Below, piece after piece: positions 47,668 through 58,948 of a stretch of 64,000 bases of DNA (position 1 is its first letter; each line of letters opens with the position of its first letter). The DNA is from Saccharomycopsis fibuligera x Saccharomycopsis cf. fibuligera (Eukaryota; Ascomycota; Saccharomycetes; Ascoideales; Saccharomycopsidaceae). The stretch covers positions 3,596,001 to 3,660,000 of the forward strand of contig CP012810.1 in assembly GCA_001936135.1 (NCBI GenBank). The letters are read 5' to 3'. Position numbers and translations under genes: made by a program. Under the pieces are notes generated by a model. It saw nothing but the letters and a program-made list of their open reading frames with translations. It had not been told where the DNA came from and did no database searches.

Positions 47668-50361
47668 ATCAATGGCTTTTAGATGAGAGACCGCTATCTT
47701 GTTACTACCTTTTTTCCATATGACATTCTACTCTATTTCTTTTTCTACACCTTTCTCTTTTACGGTTTGCAACTCATCACCATAACACCTTTCCATCGTC
47801 TGCATTTTTTGTTTTTCTTTTTGTTTCTCTTTTTTTAAAATGTTATTTTCACTTTATTTTTTACTGTTATGATTTATCACTCACTATTACTCTTTGATAT
47901 ATTGTGTTTTATCACGCTGCATTCGTTAATTTGTCACTGGGACGGCCTTTTTTTTTTTTTTTTTTTTTTTTTTTATTGCCGACACACAAAAGTTTAAACA
48001 GTTTACTATATTTGCTCACAGGCAATGAAATTATAGACATGGTTTTGATTTTTTGATACTTTTTTTTTTTTTAACTGCCCACATTATGCGTTTAATGTTT
48101 TTTAGTTGATTTTTTCTTTTATTCTTTTTCGGTTAGTATATGTACGCTAATGATTATTGTGGCTTGGTTGCCAGTGGCTATACATTATACTTTATTATTC
48201 TCATCATATTTTGATATTGAATATAATAAACAAGTACTTAGATTACAAAGAAAGCACATTTCTTTTTTTTTTTTTTTTTGTTTGTTTTTAGTAGTAGTTT
48301 TCATGAAATGTATGGTTTGTAAGTTATTTACAAGCGCTGGCTTTCCTTTTTCTTTCTTCAATTTCATACTTAGCAGCTGTTTTTAAATAGGTTTGTATAT
48401 TTTTGCTTGCTTATACTACCGGTATTATATACCGGAATCTTACTTATCTAGGTCACTCTAAAATACTCTGACAAATAGTCCCAAACAGCCCAATACTTGC
48501 AGGCAATTCTTTCAGCTACTCCAGGTTGTTTGTTTGTTTCAAATGAAGCAAATAGTGGCTATTTTATGCAGTATATGTTGGTTTTGTTTGCTTTTATTGA
48601 TAAAAAGAATGAACAGGACTAGCAATTGTACAAACCTACATCTTGAGTTCCACAAACTTGGCAAAACTTTTGTAATATAATGCCCATAGTGGGAAAGACT
48701 GTTCAAAATTTTGACGTTGACGTTGGGGGGTAAATAGAATATAAAGTAAAGATGCTCTTAGGACAGCAGGTTCGGGCAAACAATTTCTTTAAACTATCTA
48801 GAAAGGTTATTTAAGCCTACTGCGAATAAGATAGTGGACCAGCAACTGATAAAAAGAGCAAAGTGGTTTCGACATTGAGAGTTCACACCACCCAAAAACG
48901 AATCGTTTCAAGAGACACAAAAAAAAAAAAAAAAGGGTCGTGGTTTTTTTTTTTTTTTTTTACAAAATAGAAAAGCCTACGACACTAGATGACACACCTA
49001 CTTTTACATAAAAACAAACAAATGTATTTTCATGTGTTTCTGTTTGTCAAAAAAAACGTCACATCACCAAAAACTGAGAAACATTGAATGTGAAAATCCA
49101 AGATGGCCACGAAAAAAAATAAAAGGAGAAGCACAAAAACCAGCTACAAAGGTGGCTTTTTATATAATGCGCGCAGAAACTATGCGAGGAAAACGTGCAT
49201 GTTATGTTACGTCAATTTTTCAAATGCCCGTTTTTTTTTTTTTTTTTCTCTGCTTCTTATGGACACATCTTTCTCCATGGAGAGCACTAATTTATAAGGC
49301 TACTTACGTCTTTCTAAAAAAAAAAAAAAAAAAAGAAAAATTCGTGGGTGCAGTTAACGGATAAAGTGGGTAAAATCATACAAACAAACACGAAATAGTA
49401 TTTGCGTACTAATTCAATAATAACAATGATAGTAACCAGGCCATGATCAGCAAAGCGTTCAGCAAAAGCAGCACGTAAAAGCAAGGCAGATCATCCATTC
49501 TATTCTATGGAGGCCCAGCCGGCAATAACGAGGGTGATGGCCACGAGGCAAAATTCATTCCAGGCAAAATCACAGGAATACAAGACACGGAATATGAGCT
49601 TTCAGTATTGTTGTTTCAGCAACAGAATTGGGGTCCATGGAATTCAATAGCGTCGTTTCAATAACGATGGCACTATGGGCCATTTGATGGGCAATTACAA
49701 ATAGCACACCAAAAAAAATAAAAATAAAAAATAAAAAAAATAAAATAAAAATAGTGCTTGAGGATATTTGGCTGCAAGTTGTATCCGTAGTTAACTGTCT
49801 CCTCAATGGGAGCCACTCACGGTACTTTTTTTAGGATGTAGCAAAGCGAGACAGTATATCTTTAGCTGGTGCTTAAGCAAAACACTTAGAGAGTTTCCAA
49901 ACCACTTACAGTAGCAATAGTACCTTTAGCCTGTTTTACAAGGATTGGTTCTTTCGACCGTGTTTTCTTGTCAGTGGGTATTAATGGAGGCAGCGGTGCG
50001 GTGCGTTTCCTGAGACATGCTAGCATGAGTTACTGGTGCGTTCCAAATCGCGGGATGTTTCAAGTGCGTTTCCCAAGATTCGTTGCACGAACGCATCTTT
50101 GCCATATGGTGCAAGTTTGCAAGCTAGACAGTCGATCAATGTCTTGTCCAGCAATTGCCATGAATGATTGTGCCTAGTATCCCCGTATTTATAAATATAA
50201 TAAAAGGCCCATTGTCGCTGTAGAAAATTATATTATGTTTCTTTTCTTTTTTCTTTTTGTTCTTCTGCAAGAAGTGAGCACAATTCTTTCTCTCCCTCTC
50301 CTCCAAACATACGTTTACTCTATTCATCAAATCAAATCCATACGTTCGTTTTTCATTCACA
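47647..50361. other. Intergenic 2.7 kb: IPT1 3' flank and CRH-a promoter
   Basis: No gene recognised. T runs lie at about 47949-47974 and 48260-48280, A/T runs at about 48920-48961 and 49315-49334, and a perfect hairpin at 48419-48435. The longest ORFs are 110 codons or less and built on homopolymers. The last kilobase is presumably the CRH-a promoter; I recognise no factor site. Confidence 0.5.
48419..48435. repeat. Perfect hairpin, 7-bp arms
   Basis: CCGGTAT and ATACCGG flank the loop TAT. It lies about 770 bp past IPT1. Confidence 0.55.
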
Positions 50362-52485
50362 ATGCTCTGGTCTAAGCTTACCTGGGCTGCCGCTCTTTTA
50401 CCAAGCCTCGCTATGGCCAACTTTGCTAGCGACTGCAACCCAACAGAAGCCAGCTGTTCTGCTGACCCTGCTCTTGGTGGAGCAGTGAAGCTTGACTTTT
50501 CCAAGAAAACCGACCTTTTCACCAACTTGTACGGTGAAGACAGAACAAACTACACTAGCAGTGGGCTTGTCCAATGGTTCCAAAATCATGGGGACGGTCC
50601 TTCTTTGAGATCAAACTTTTACATTCAATACGGTAAATTGGAAATCAAATGTAAAATTCCAAAAGGTACCGGCATTATTGCCAATTTCTTTTTGCAATCT
50701 GACGATGGTGATGAGATCGATTTTGAATGGATGAGCTCTTATCCTAAACAAGTCACCACTAACTACTTCGGCAAAGGTGTTACTGGCAGTTATGACAGAG
50801 GTACTGTTAAAGCTACCGATTCAAACTTGGCAGAAGAATACCATACCTACACTATCGACTGGCAAAAAGATCAAACCATATGGTACATGGACGGCACTGC
50901 AATCAGAACCTTGAAAGCTGATAGCGTTGCTACTGACGGTGCTCACGACTACCCAGACTCCCCAATGAGGGTTTTCATTGGCATGTGGGCTGGCGGTGAT
51001 TCAGAATACACTGATACTGTTAACTGGGCTGGTGGCAAAACCACTTTGGAAGGTGTTCCATTCATTTATAATGTTGAGTATTTCGCTGCTGTCGACTACT
51101 CTTCGGGTTCATCTTACTACTACAAGGACAAAACTGGTAACAGCATTGGTAGCAACGGTGGCAGTGTTAATGCTAACAGTAAAGCTAGTTTGCCTGCTGC
51201 TTTCACCACTCCAGCCTGGGGCTCTTCTTCTTCCTCTACTGCTTCATCTTCATCGGCCACTTCTTCTGCTTCCAAATCTTCAAGCAGCGCTTCTTCTTCT
51301 TCTTCCAAATCTTCAAGCAACGCTTCTTCTTCTAGTGCTTCTTCTAAAGCAAGCTCAAGTGCTTCGTCAACCGTCTCATCAACTGCTGCTTCTTCCTCTA
51401 AATCAGTAAGCACTACTGCTACCGTTACCTCTTCTGCACACAAAAAAGATGCTTCTTCCTCTGCTGCCTCTACTAGTAAAAGCTCTGTTGTGCATTATCA
51501 AAACACCACCGTCTCATCTGGCCCATCTACTGTGACCGACGTTGTTTCTCATGTCTCCACAAAGCTTGCTACCATTACCAGTTGTAAAGACAATGCCTGT
51601 CATACTACTGTGCAGACCTCACTAGTAACTTACCCATCGACCTCAGTTCATGTTGCCAACAGCACCATCTTGTCAACTTCTAAGTGGAGCTCTACTATTT
51701 ACTCCACTTACACCACCCATTTCCCTACCCTTTCTACTGCTACTGTCGTCGACAGTCATATTAGCACTGATGTTGTTACCATCACCAGCTGTCAGAACAA
51801 TGCTTGCCAAACCCATACTTCCAATGTGCCAAAAACCGAAGTTGTTACTAGAGAAACACATGTTAATGTCACTCAAGTTGTCACTTCTGTGGTTACCGTT
51901 GGTACAACCCAGGTTAACACTCCACCACCAGCAGAAACCACCACAGCTACTCCAGTTTCGTCATCTACTGAAGTTGCCTCTTCTTCTTCTTCTTCTTCTT
52001 CTGCCACAACTACGTCTGCTACTGCTGCTGCTGCTGAATCTACTTCCAGCACTTCTGTGGCCCCATCTAGCACTGCTGCTGCCTCGGGTACCACCATTGC
52101 GGACACCACTTCCGGTACTGTCGTCGTCGCCACTAGTGCCCCATCCACCACTGTGATTAACGGTGAAACCTCGGGTGTTTCTTTTGTAGTCAGCTCCAGC
52201 GATAGCACCATTTTTACTGTTGCTACTTCTTACATTTCATTGACACACTATTCTACCAAGACCGTCCATCATAAGCACCAATCTGCTAGCACACAATCTC
52301 TTGTTGCTTCTTCCGCCGCTGCTATTTATTCTGCCGCTACTGGTAACGGTACCAATAACATTTCAACTTACTCTATCCCTAACAATGACACTTTGCTCTC
52401 CAGTAATGCAGGCTCATTACTTTACTCTCCTAAAGCAGGGTTCACTGGGGTTGCTTTGATTATGATTGTTATTGCTTTACTTTGA
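50362..52485 (+). CDS. Crh-family cell-wall chitin-glucan transglycosylase with flocculin-like stalk (CRH-a)
   Basis: A 707-aa GPI-type wall protein. The signal peptide is about residues 1-19 (WAAALLPSLAMA). The GH16 catalytic domain (about 20-245) has DEIDFEW with both catalytic Glu residues and the Asp between, plus the Cys pair in SDCNPTEASCSADPALGG. A Ser-rich region follows (about 285-380). Two repeats, TITSCKDNACHT (about 406) and TITSCQNNACQT (about 473), resemble the flocculin/adhesin type with VTITSC and paired cysteines. More Ser/Thr-rich stalk leads to a hydrophobic GPI tail (GFTGVALIMIVIALL). Crh enzymes link chitin to beta-1,6 and beta-1,3-glucan. Yeast Crh1 (507 aa) and Candida Utr2/Crh11 lack such repeats as far as I know. 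The first of three tandem paralogues. Confidence 0.9.
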   Translation: MLWSKLTWAAALLPSLAMANFASDCNPTEASCSADPALGGAVKLDFSKKTDLFTNLYGEDRTNYTSSGLVQWFQNHGDGPSLRSNFYIQYGKLEIKCKIPKGTGIIANFFLQSDDGDEIDFEWMSSYPKQVTTNYFGKGVTGSYDRGTVKATDSNLAEEYHTYTIDWQKDQTIWYMDGTAIRTLKADSVATDGAHDYPDSPMRVFIGMWAGGDSEYTDTVNWAGGKTTLEGVPFIYNVEYFAAVDYSSGSSYYYKDKTGNSIGSNGGSVNANSKASLPAAFTTPAWGSSSSSTASSSSATSSASKSSSSASSSSSKSSSNASSSSASSKASSSASSTVSSTAASSSKSVSTTATVTSSAHKKDASSSAASTSKSSVVHYQNTTVSSGPSTVTDVVSHVSTKLATITSCKDNACHTTVQTSLVTYPSTSVHVANSTILSTSKWSSTIYSTYTTHFPTLSTATVVDSHISTDVVTITSCQNNACQTHTSNVPKTEVVTRETHVNVTQVVTSVVTVGTTQVNTPPPAETTTATPVSSSTEVASSSSSSSSATTTSATAAAAESTSSTSVAPSSTAAASGTTIADTTSGTVVVATSAPSTTVINGETSGVSFVVSSSDSTIFTVATSYISLTHYSTKTVHHKHQSASTQSLVASSAAAIYSAATGNGTNNISTYSIPNNDTLLSSNAGSLLYSPKAGFTGVALIMIVIALL

Positions 52486-53939
52486 GGAATATTGCGCGTT
52501 GATTTACTAATTCCTGTCTTGATTTGATGGCGAATATTAAACCGTTGGACTTTCTACTTACTCAACACCTTTTTTATAAATTTTTTTTTTTTTTTTTTTG
52601 TTTTGCTTTTGTTTTTGTTTTTTGCTCTATACTTTATCTCGTTTCACTTCTTGATTCTTCTTCGCGATAGACTTCTTATTTAGACTTTATAAATCTCCTT
52701 TATAGACTTAATTACCCATTCTTATATATAATATTTTTTTAAAAAGTAGTGTATTTAGGCTAATTGCGATCTGTTCATCCGTGGTTGTCTGGTTAGCTTC
52801 CGGATCACACACACTAAATTAGAATAGTGCTGGTAAACACAAAAAGACTTTCAAATGAGTCTCAAGCAAATTAAGCATATTCTATTCTCGCAAAGCTGTT
52901 TAATTTACAAAGCAGAAAGCAAAACAGGAAGATGCAGCAGTTACTCTGGATTGTAAAAATTCACTATGTAAGTTTTTGAAACAGCACTTTTTCTCTGGCT
53001 TGCCTTTATGAAGAATTTGTCGAATACAGTGAACTACACTAAAATCACTGTATCCATGAATTTGACCATCCCCCCGAGAAAACCTCCTCTCTGCTAATAT
53101 TATTATTATTGATTGTCTGTGGTTGGCATTGAACAATATGTTACATTTTGCAATCTCCAAAAAGCGAACATGAGCTTCTCTACATATCATTATGATACCA
53201 TTACACATACCTGCTGCGTAGCCCCATGCCCTCCCTGTCTATTATTGTTGGGTCGGTTGTCCATGTTTGAGTTTGGCATGGTTCCGCATCCAAGGAGCGG
53301 CAGCCACCGCCGAGCGGAGGAAGGGTCTCCCAGAGCAGATTGAAAGAAAGGGCCAATTATGAGTCCTCAAAGAAGACTCCCCAGCCTTGGTGCTAAGCTA
53401 AGCGAAGAAAGCTACTTGGTGGTTTGACAGTATTAATGCTAAAAATTTTCTATCACAGTTTGCTCTGGAAAAAATCAGTCCAAGTCTTCAAGCAAAAAAG
53501 AAAAGCCTGCCGAGTTCAGTCTCCGGATGATGTACTTGGACATTTGGGGGGCACAACAGGAGAAGAAATGCACCGCGTACCACCAACTAGTGCCCTTCCA
53601 ATCCTTTGTCAGCCCTGCTTTTCAACATTTGAGCTATCTAATTTTGGCACGCTGAATATACAACTTATTGGCGTGGCATCAACTCTTTGGCTTATTCAAT
53701 CTCTTTGTACAGCATGCAGACACACCGCGATGCCTCGATGCTGGGCTATTGTAGAGGTATTACATACAATATATATATATATATATATATACAAAGTGCT
53801 TCGAATCTCAAACAGAGTGATAATAATATGGTGATTCTTGTTAGTAATAGATAATAAAAACAAAGGGATTAAAAGGAAAGACAATAAAGCAAAATCCAGA
53901 TAGATTATCAAGTATTATACAAAACTACTACAAACCACA
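52486..53939. other. Intergenic 1.45 kb between CRH-a and CRH-b
   Basis: Shared 3' flank and CRH-b promoter. T runs lie at about 52579-52600, and a (TA)n tract at about 53769-53791. A less AT-rich part at 53210-53350 has no coding signal that I trust. Confidence 0.5.
53769..53791. repeat. (TA)n microsatellite
   Basis: About eleven TA units roughly 150 bp upstream of the CRH-b start. Confidence 0.85.
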
Positions 53940-55028
53940 ATGTTAATCAATTTCCTCTCAATAGCTACAATTCTATTTCCCGCGCTTGCTCTGGCCAATT
54001 ATGCCAATGATTGTGATCCATTGAATACAACCTGCTCTGCTGACCGTGCTTTAGGCACCGCAATCAAACTTGATTTTTCTACCGCGACCACTTATTTCTC
54101 CAGTCTTTATTGCGCCGATCGCACCAACTACACTAGCAGCGGCCTTGTCCAATGGTTTCAAAATCATGGAGATGGTCCTTCTTTGAGATCAAACTTCTAT
54201 TTACAGTACGGTAAAGTGGAAATAAAATGCAAGACCCCAAAAGGTACCGGCATTATTGCCAATTTTTTTATGCAATCTGACGATGGTGATGAGATCGATT
54301 TTGAATGGATGAGCTCTTATCCTAAACAAGTCACTACTAACTATTTCGGGAAGGGGGTTACTGGAGATTATGACAGGGGAACAGTCAAAAGATATAGCTC
54401 AAATTTGACAGATGAATACCATACCTACACTATCGACTGGAAAAAGGATAAAACTGTTTGGTACGTGGATGGCAAAGCAGTGAGAACTTTGAAAGCTAGC
54501 AAAGTTAAGGATGATGGCAAGCATGACTACCCAGTATCACCAATGAGAGTTTTCATTGGGTTATGGGCTGGCGGTGACGCAGAGTCTTCTCTGACGGTTA
54601 AGTGGGCCGGCGGTAAAACTACTACTGAAGGAGCACCGTTCATTTTCAATGTCAAGTCATTTGCTGCGGTTGATTATTCTACGGGCTCAGCATACTCTTA
54701 TAAGGATAAAACAGGGGAAAAGATTGAAGCTCAAGATGGAACTATATATGGGAACTCAAAAGGATCATTACCTTCTACTTACCTGACACCAGCTTTTTCT
54801 TACTCATCTACTAGTTCTGTTGCTTCTGCTTCTGCTTCTGCTTCTGCTTCCAAAAGCACTTCTACTACAGCTGACGACAATACCGCTATACAAGCAGGCT
54901 CACCCTATGTTATTACAACTAACGTTGTCCTTACAATTACACCTCCAGCTTCCGGTACAAGCGCCACACTTGCCACTGCTTCAGCCATATCTTCCTCCAC
55001 GTTGAAAACGTCAGTTCTCCTGCAGTGA
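53940..55028 (+). CDS. Crh-family cell-wall transglycosylase without visible GPI tail (CRH-b)
   Basis: A 362-aa paralogue of CRH-a. Signal peptide at about residues 1-19 (ATILFPALALA), then NYANDCDPLNTTC, catalytic DEIDFEW, and the domain end in WAGGKTTTEGAPFIFNVKSFAAVDYSTGS. A short Ser/Ala stretch follows and the frame ends LKTSVLLQ with no hydrophobic C-terminus, so it should be secreted or wall-associated without a GPI anchor. In the +2 frame, the DNA across the stop reads a hydrophobic stretch (AVIMTGIQKLLFFFF), which may be the remains of a GPI tail lost by a frame change. An in-frame CTG at 54783 aligns with Thr in CRH-a. DNA at 54272-54334 is identical to CRH-a. Confidence 0.87.
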   Translation: MLINFLSIATILFPALALANYANDCDPLNTTCSADRALGTAIKLDFSTATTYFSSLYCADRTNYTSSGLVQWFQNHGDGPSLRSNFYLQYGKVEIKCKTPKGTGIIANFFMQSDDGDEIDFEWMSSYPKQVTTNYFGKGVTGDYDRGTVKRYSSNLTDEYHTYTIDWKKDKTVWYVDGKAVRTLKASKVKDDGKHDYPVSPMRVFIGLWAGGDAESSLTVKWAGGKTTTEGAPFIFNVKSFAAVDYSTGSAYSYKDKTGEKIEAQDGTIYGNSKGSLPSTYLTPAFSYSSTSSVASASASASASKSTSTTADDNTAIQAGSPYVITTNVVLTITPPASGTSATLATASAISSSTLKTSVLLQ

Positions 55029-57811
55029 TCATGACTGGTATTCAAAAGCTGCTTTTTTTTTTTTTCGTTAAATTAGAATGAATCAAAAAAAAAAAAAAAA
55101 AATTAAAAAATAGCTCTTTGCTGCTGCCTCAAGTACCAACAACGTTGCGGGCGATGTTGTAGGAAAAAAAGAGGCATGTTGAATATGCTGCAGATGAAGC
55201 TGCACGGGCGCTTGAAAGGTCTAAATATAGTTTTTCGCTCTCCACCCACATTCTATTTTTACTTTAGTTTGCCTCTACTTTTTCTACACTATAAAACCTC
55301 TTGCCATTTGCTATTGCGTTTTTTTCATACATTTTCATAGCTGCCTTAAAATAAGATAAATGCCTTGATTATTATCTTGGCTAACAGTACCACTAACACC
55401 AGCTTTTTATTTTCGGTTATTTTTAGGGCTGTAAAAATCCTTAAAATAGCACACTGAAATACTTTACGCCAACTGACGCTTTTCTACTAATACCTTTTCT
55501 TCTGATTTACAGTTGTCTGTAACTGTTGATCGTAGCCGGACTGATTTGTTGATGTCATTAACTGTGCAAAAGCATTTAAATGCATAGTCTGCTTACATTT
55601 AACGCAACTTAGACATAAACGGAAATTTAGGCGCGGTTTTTTTTTTTTTTTTGCGTGTTGTTGGGTGCCACCAAAACTAGTAAGTACTGAGCGTCAAAGA
55701 TATACACTGTACACTACACAGAAAATAGGACATCAGAGGCTGCAGAATTGAGACCTGAAGACAGCCAGATGAGCCAAATGAGGATTTTTTAGCGTTTTAG
55801 CTACCTAGCTTCATGGCTAATGTACGACTGCTTTTTGCTGGCCTAAATTTATATTTTTAGTTTTTTTTATGGCCCTGGCAGAATGAGGACTTTTACTTTC
55901 AGTGTTTTGGCGGGGTGCATGCTGTTATCGGTGGGTTGTACGGTAACGGTTTTTGGAGAATGTGGTTGGTCATGTTGAGCATAGTGATCCCAAAATACGT
56001 GCAAATGCAGAAAGGGCCAACTTTTGAACTCTTCACTCGTTCGGCTTGCACCGTTGATACCGTGGCTTTGACTTCTAATATTTTCATTTTGATTTGCATA
56101 GGTGAAGTTCCCGCGACTTACATCGCTGACAATAACAGGTTTTTCTGTTTGTTTTCATTTCCTGGCGGCGCAGATGAAACGTGCCTCTGAGCAATGGACA
56201 ATAAATCACCACCAGCTCATGAAATAGTATTCACTTGGCAACATTTCAAGGTTTGCATCCAAGTACTCATAGATACAGAAAAGGTAATGAAAAGACTTAG
56301 TAATTGTAAAGATTACGGTGAATTTACCAAGCACAGTTAGGGGTTTTTGAATTATCGCATGCAAGAAATTACCCAGCATGAAAAACAAACAAATGCACAA
56401 TTTGTGTAAATAGACCGAAAGAGGAATACAGCATAAATTGGGCTTGGCTTACTACTTGAGTATATTCTCTCAACGTACAAGAAAACATTACATTTTGGAT
56501 CGACAACCCCGTCTTGAATTAATCAAAATGATGTTTGTCAAAATATGGAGCACAATTTATCTATTGTTGCCTAAGGAAAATCGTCATCCTTTTGTCCAGC
56601 TAACTTAAATTACAATAACACCTAGCAATTTGGCATGAGGTTTTTGCAAGTTTAGCCTGGAAAGAGTCTTTACGACAGATGGCGCAGCATGAAGTGTAGA
56701 TTAAAACGTGCTTGACCCAGAGACCACCTTTCTGTTTACAGCACTAGAAAATAGGCAACGATTTTATTATTCAACGCAGTACGCTTAATAATAAGCACCA
56801 AACCAAAAGATTGTGTAAGAGATTTACTTTATCACATTACCCGTTTTGATATGAATATAATAATGAACTCAGATTGGTTTGGACCACAACAATGAAAGAG
56901 ACAAAAGGGTCTTAAAAATCAAGAGCGTTAAGCGTTAACAAGGAGTGCCAATATTAGTGTGCAATGAAGGTGCACACAAGGTCTGCCAAATTAACGCATT
57001 TTAATATTTGCATTCTCCTCTCCTCAAAAAAGTTTTCCAAGAAGCCAGTGGTCCAGGATTATCTTTTTTGATTTTTCTAAGGTTGTACATTTTTTCTTTT
57101 TTATCTTGGAAATGCTTAGCTGCGCCGCTGCAGAGTGGCTTTGAAAAAAAGGTAAAAATAGAAGCAAATGAGAGCAAGGAGCGACGAGGCAAGAGAAAAA
57201 AAAAGGTCCCAAAATTAAAATGTTACTGTCCTGTCAACATGCCATATTGGTCAGATATTCAAAGGCTATATACTGACTTGAAGCGGTTGATTGCACTATA
57301 GGCAAATATCCAGGCAAAAGACAAGGAAAAATAGTAGATAAGGCAGCAGTAGAGTGTATTGTAAGAAACTGGTTAGGGTAAACAAGAACCGTTATGATAA
57401 TAGAATGTACTATAGCAGAGATTCATGACATAAATTTTTACTGCGAGGTGATTTACTGTTGCTATTGTTGTATGTACAACGCGGTATCCATTTCCTTGCA
57501 GCCAGCTTTACACTGCGTTTGCCAAATTGTGATTTTTTTTTTTTTTTTTATTCCAATATATGCTGGAACATTCAGTTAATATATAAATCTTCACAGGTCC
57601 AGTGGCTTATTGTTGTTCACTTGTCTTTCACTGCTATATTTGTTTTCTTTTATATTGTTTATTCTTTGTTTCCTTTGAACTTATAATAGATTCTCCTTAC
57701 TGCCTTCAACATTCGCTCTTCTCACTGAGAGCCTTTTTTAATCAATAGCAAAAATCTTCACTGAATAAAAAAAAAAAAAAAAGAACGCTTTCAACTCCAG
57801 CGAAATTAAAT
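55029..57811. other. Intergenic 2.8 kb between CRH-b and CRH-c
   Basis: No gene recognised; ORFs reach at most 97 codons and lack any domain. A/T runs lie at about 55085-55103, 55639-55652, 57534-57549 and 57767-57782. The CRH-c leader begins within the last few hundred bases. Nothing else stands out. Confidence 0.5.
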
Positions 57812-58948
57812 ATGGTCAATTTATCCACAATTTTTGTTTCCGCTTTAGTGCCAATTATGGCAGCAGCCAGCAACTTTGCCAGTGACTGTAATCCACTTAA
57901 CAACACCTGTCCAAGCGACCCAGCTTTGGGTGGAACCATATCCTTGGACTTCAAAAAAAAAACCGACTACTTCTCCAACTTGTATGGCGAAGACAGAACC
58001 AATTATACTGAAAATGGCCTCATTGAATGGTTCCAAGCCCACGGTGACGGCCCTTCTTTGAGATCCAACTTCTATATATTGTATGGTAAATTGTCCATTG
58101 AGTGCAAAATACCAAATGGTGTTGGTATCATTGCAAATTTCTTTTTGCAATCTGACGATGGTGATGAGATTGATTTTGAATGGATTTCAACTTTCCCAAG
58201 TAATGTAACTACCAACTACTTTGGTAAAGGTGTTACTGGCGACTATGACAGAGGTACCATTGTACAAGTTGGCGGCAACTTGATCGAAGAATATCACACT
58301 TATACCATTGACTGGCAAAAAGACCAAACCACTTGGTCTGTGGACGGTGAAGTTATCAGAACCTTGAAAGCTGATAGTGTTGCTAATGACGGTGCTCACG
58401 ACTACCCAGTCTCTCCAATGAGAGTTTTCATCGGTATGTGGGCTGCAGGTGACTCCTCTGCTGCAGGTACTATTGAATGGGCAGGCGGTAAAACTTCTTT
58501 AAACGGTGCACCATTTATATACCATGTCAAATCTGTCAACATTACTGATGGCTCTGATGGTGAAACCTATAGCTATGATGACAAAACCGGCAACAACATT
58601 AGCATCAATGGCAAATCCCCAGGCGGTAAAGGTAACACTATCTCTGCAAACAGCAACTCCACCTCCGCTTCGGATTCATCTTCTAACTCCTCCACTGCTA
58701 CCTCAAGCTCCAGTTCTAGTTCTGGTTCCAGCATTAGTCATGATAACCAAGTCGTAGGCTCATCAAACTCTTCCTCTAGTTCCAACACTAAATCCGGCTC
58801 TAGTTCCACGATATCTGGGGTTGCGTCATCCACTGAATCATCTTCTAGCAACTCTTCATCTCAAAGCTCCAACGCTGGCTCCATGAGCGCTGTTCAGCAA
58901 AGCGGGTTATTTTTCGCTTTTATCTCTGCTACCTTATTGTTAATTTAA
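57812..58948 (+). CDS. Crh-family GPI-anchored cell-wall transglycosylase (CRH-c)
   Basis: A 378-aa paralogue with a standard Crh layout: signal peptide at about residues 1-19 (IFVSALVPIMAAA), Cys pair SDCNPLNNTCPSDPALGG, catalytic DEIDFEW at about 117-123, Ser/Asn-rich linker from about 275, and a hydrophobic GPI tail (GLFFAFISATLLLI). It should cross-link chitin to beta-glucan at the plasma membrane and wall. It is more diverged from CRH-a and CRH-b than they are from each other, suggesting an older duplication, although CAATCTGACGATGGTGATGA is shared by all three at the active site. The start is the ATG directly before the signal peptide. I cannot assign UTR2, CRH11 or CRH12 to the three copies without a tree. 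Confidence 0.9.
   Translation: MVNLSTIFVSALVPIMAAASNFASDCNPLNNTCPSDPALGGTISLDFKKKTDYFSNLYGEDRTNYTENGLIEWFQAHGDGPSLRSNFYILYGKLSIECKIPNGVGIIANFFLQSDDGDEIDFEWISTFPSNVTTNYFGKGVTGDYDRGTIVQVGGNLIEEYHTYTIDWQKDQTTWSVDGEVIRTLKADSVANDGAHDYPVSPMRVFIGMWAAGDSSAAGTIEWAGGKTSLNGAPFIYHVKSVNITDGSDGETYSYDDKTGNNISINGKSPGGKGNTISANSNSTSASDSSSNSSTATSSSSSSSGSSISHDNQVVGSSNSSSSSNTKSGSSSTISGVASSTESSSSNSSSQSSNAGSMSAVQQSGLFFAFISATLLLI

Noticed and set aside
49841-49855. TAGGATGTAG resembling part of a Lodderomyces telomere repeat (telomerase RNA template)
   Set aside because: Only about 10 bases match; a template would need more than one full repeat unit.
51120-51443. Acidic Glu/Ala-rich ORF on the minus strand
   Set aside because: It is the reverse reading of the Ser-rich stalk of CRH-a, where TCT/TCC codons read as Glu and Arg on the other strand.
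53113-53834. ORFs of 76 and 136 codons upstream of CRH-b
   Set aside because: No domain, several rare codons, and the second runs into the TA microsatellite; most likely promoter DNA.
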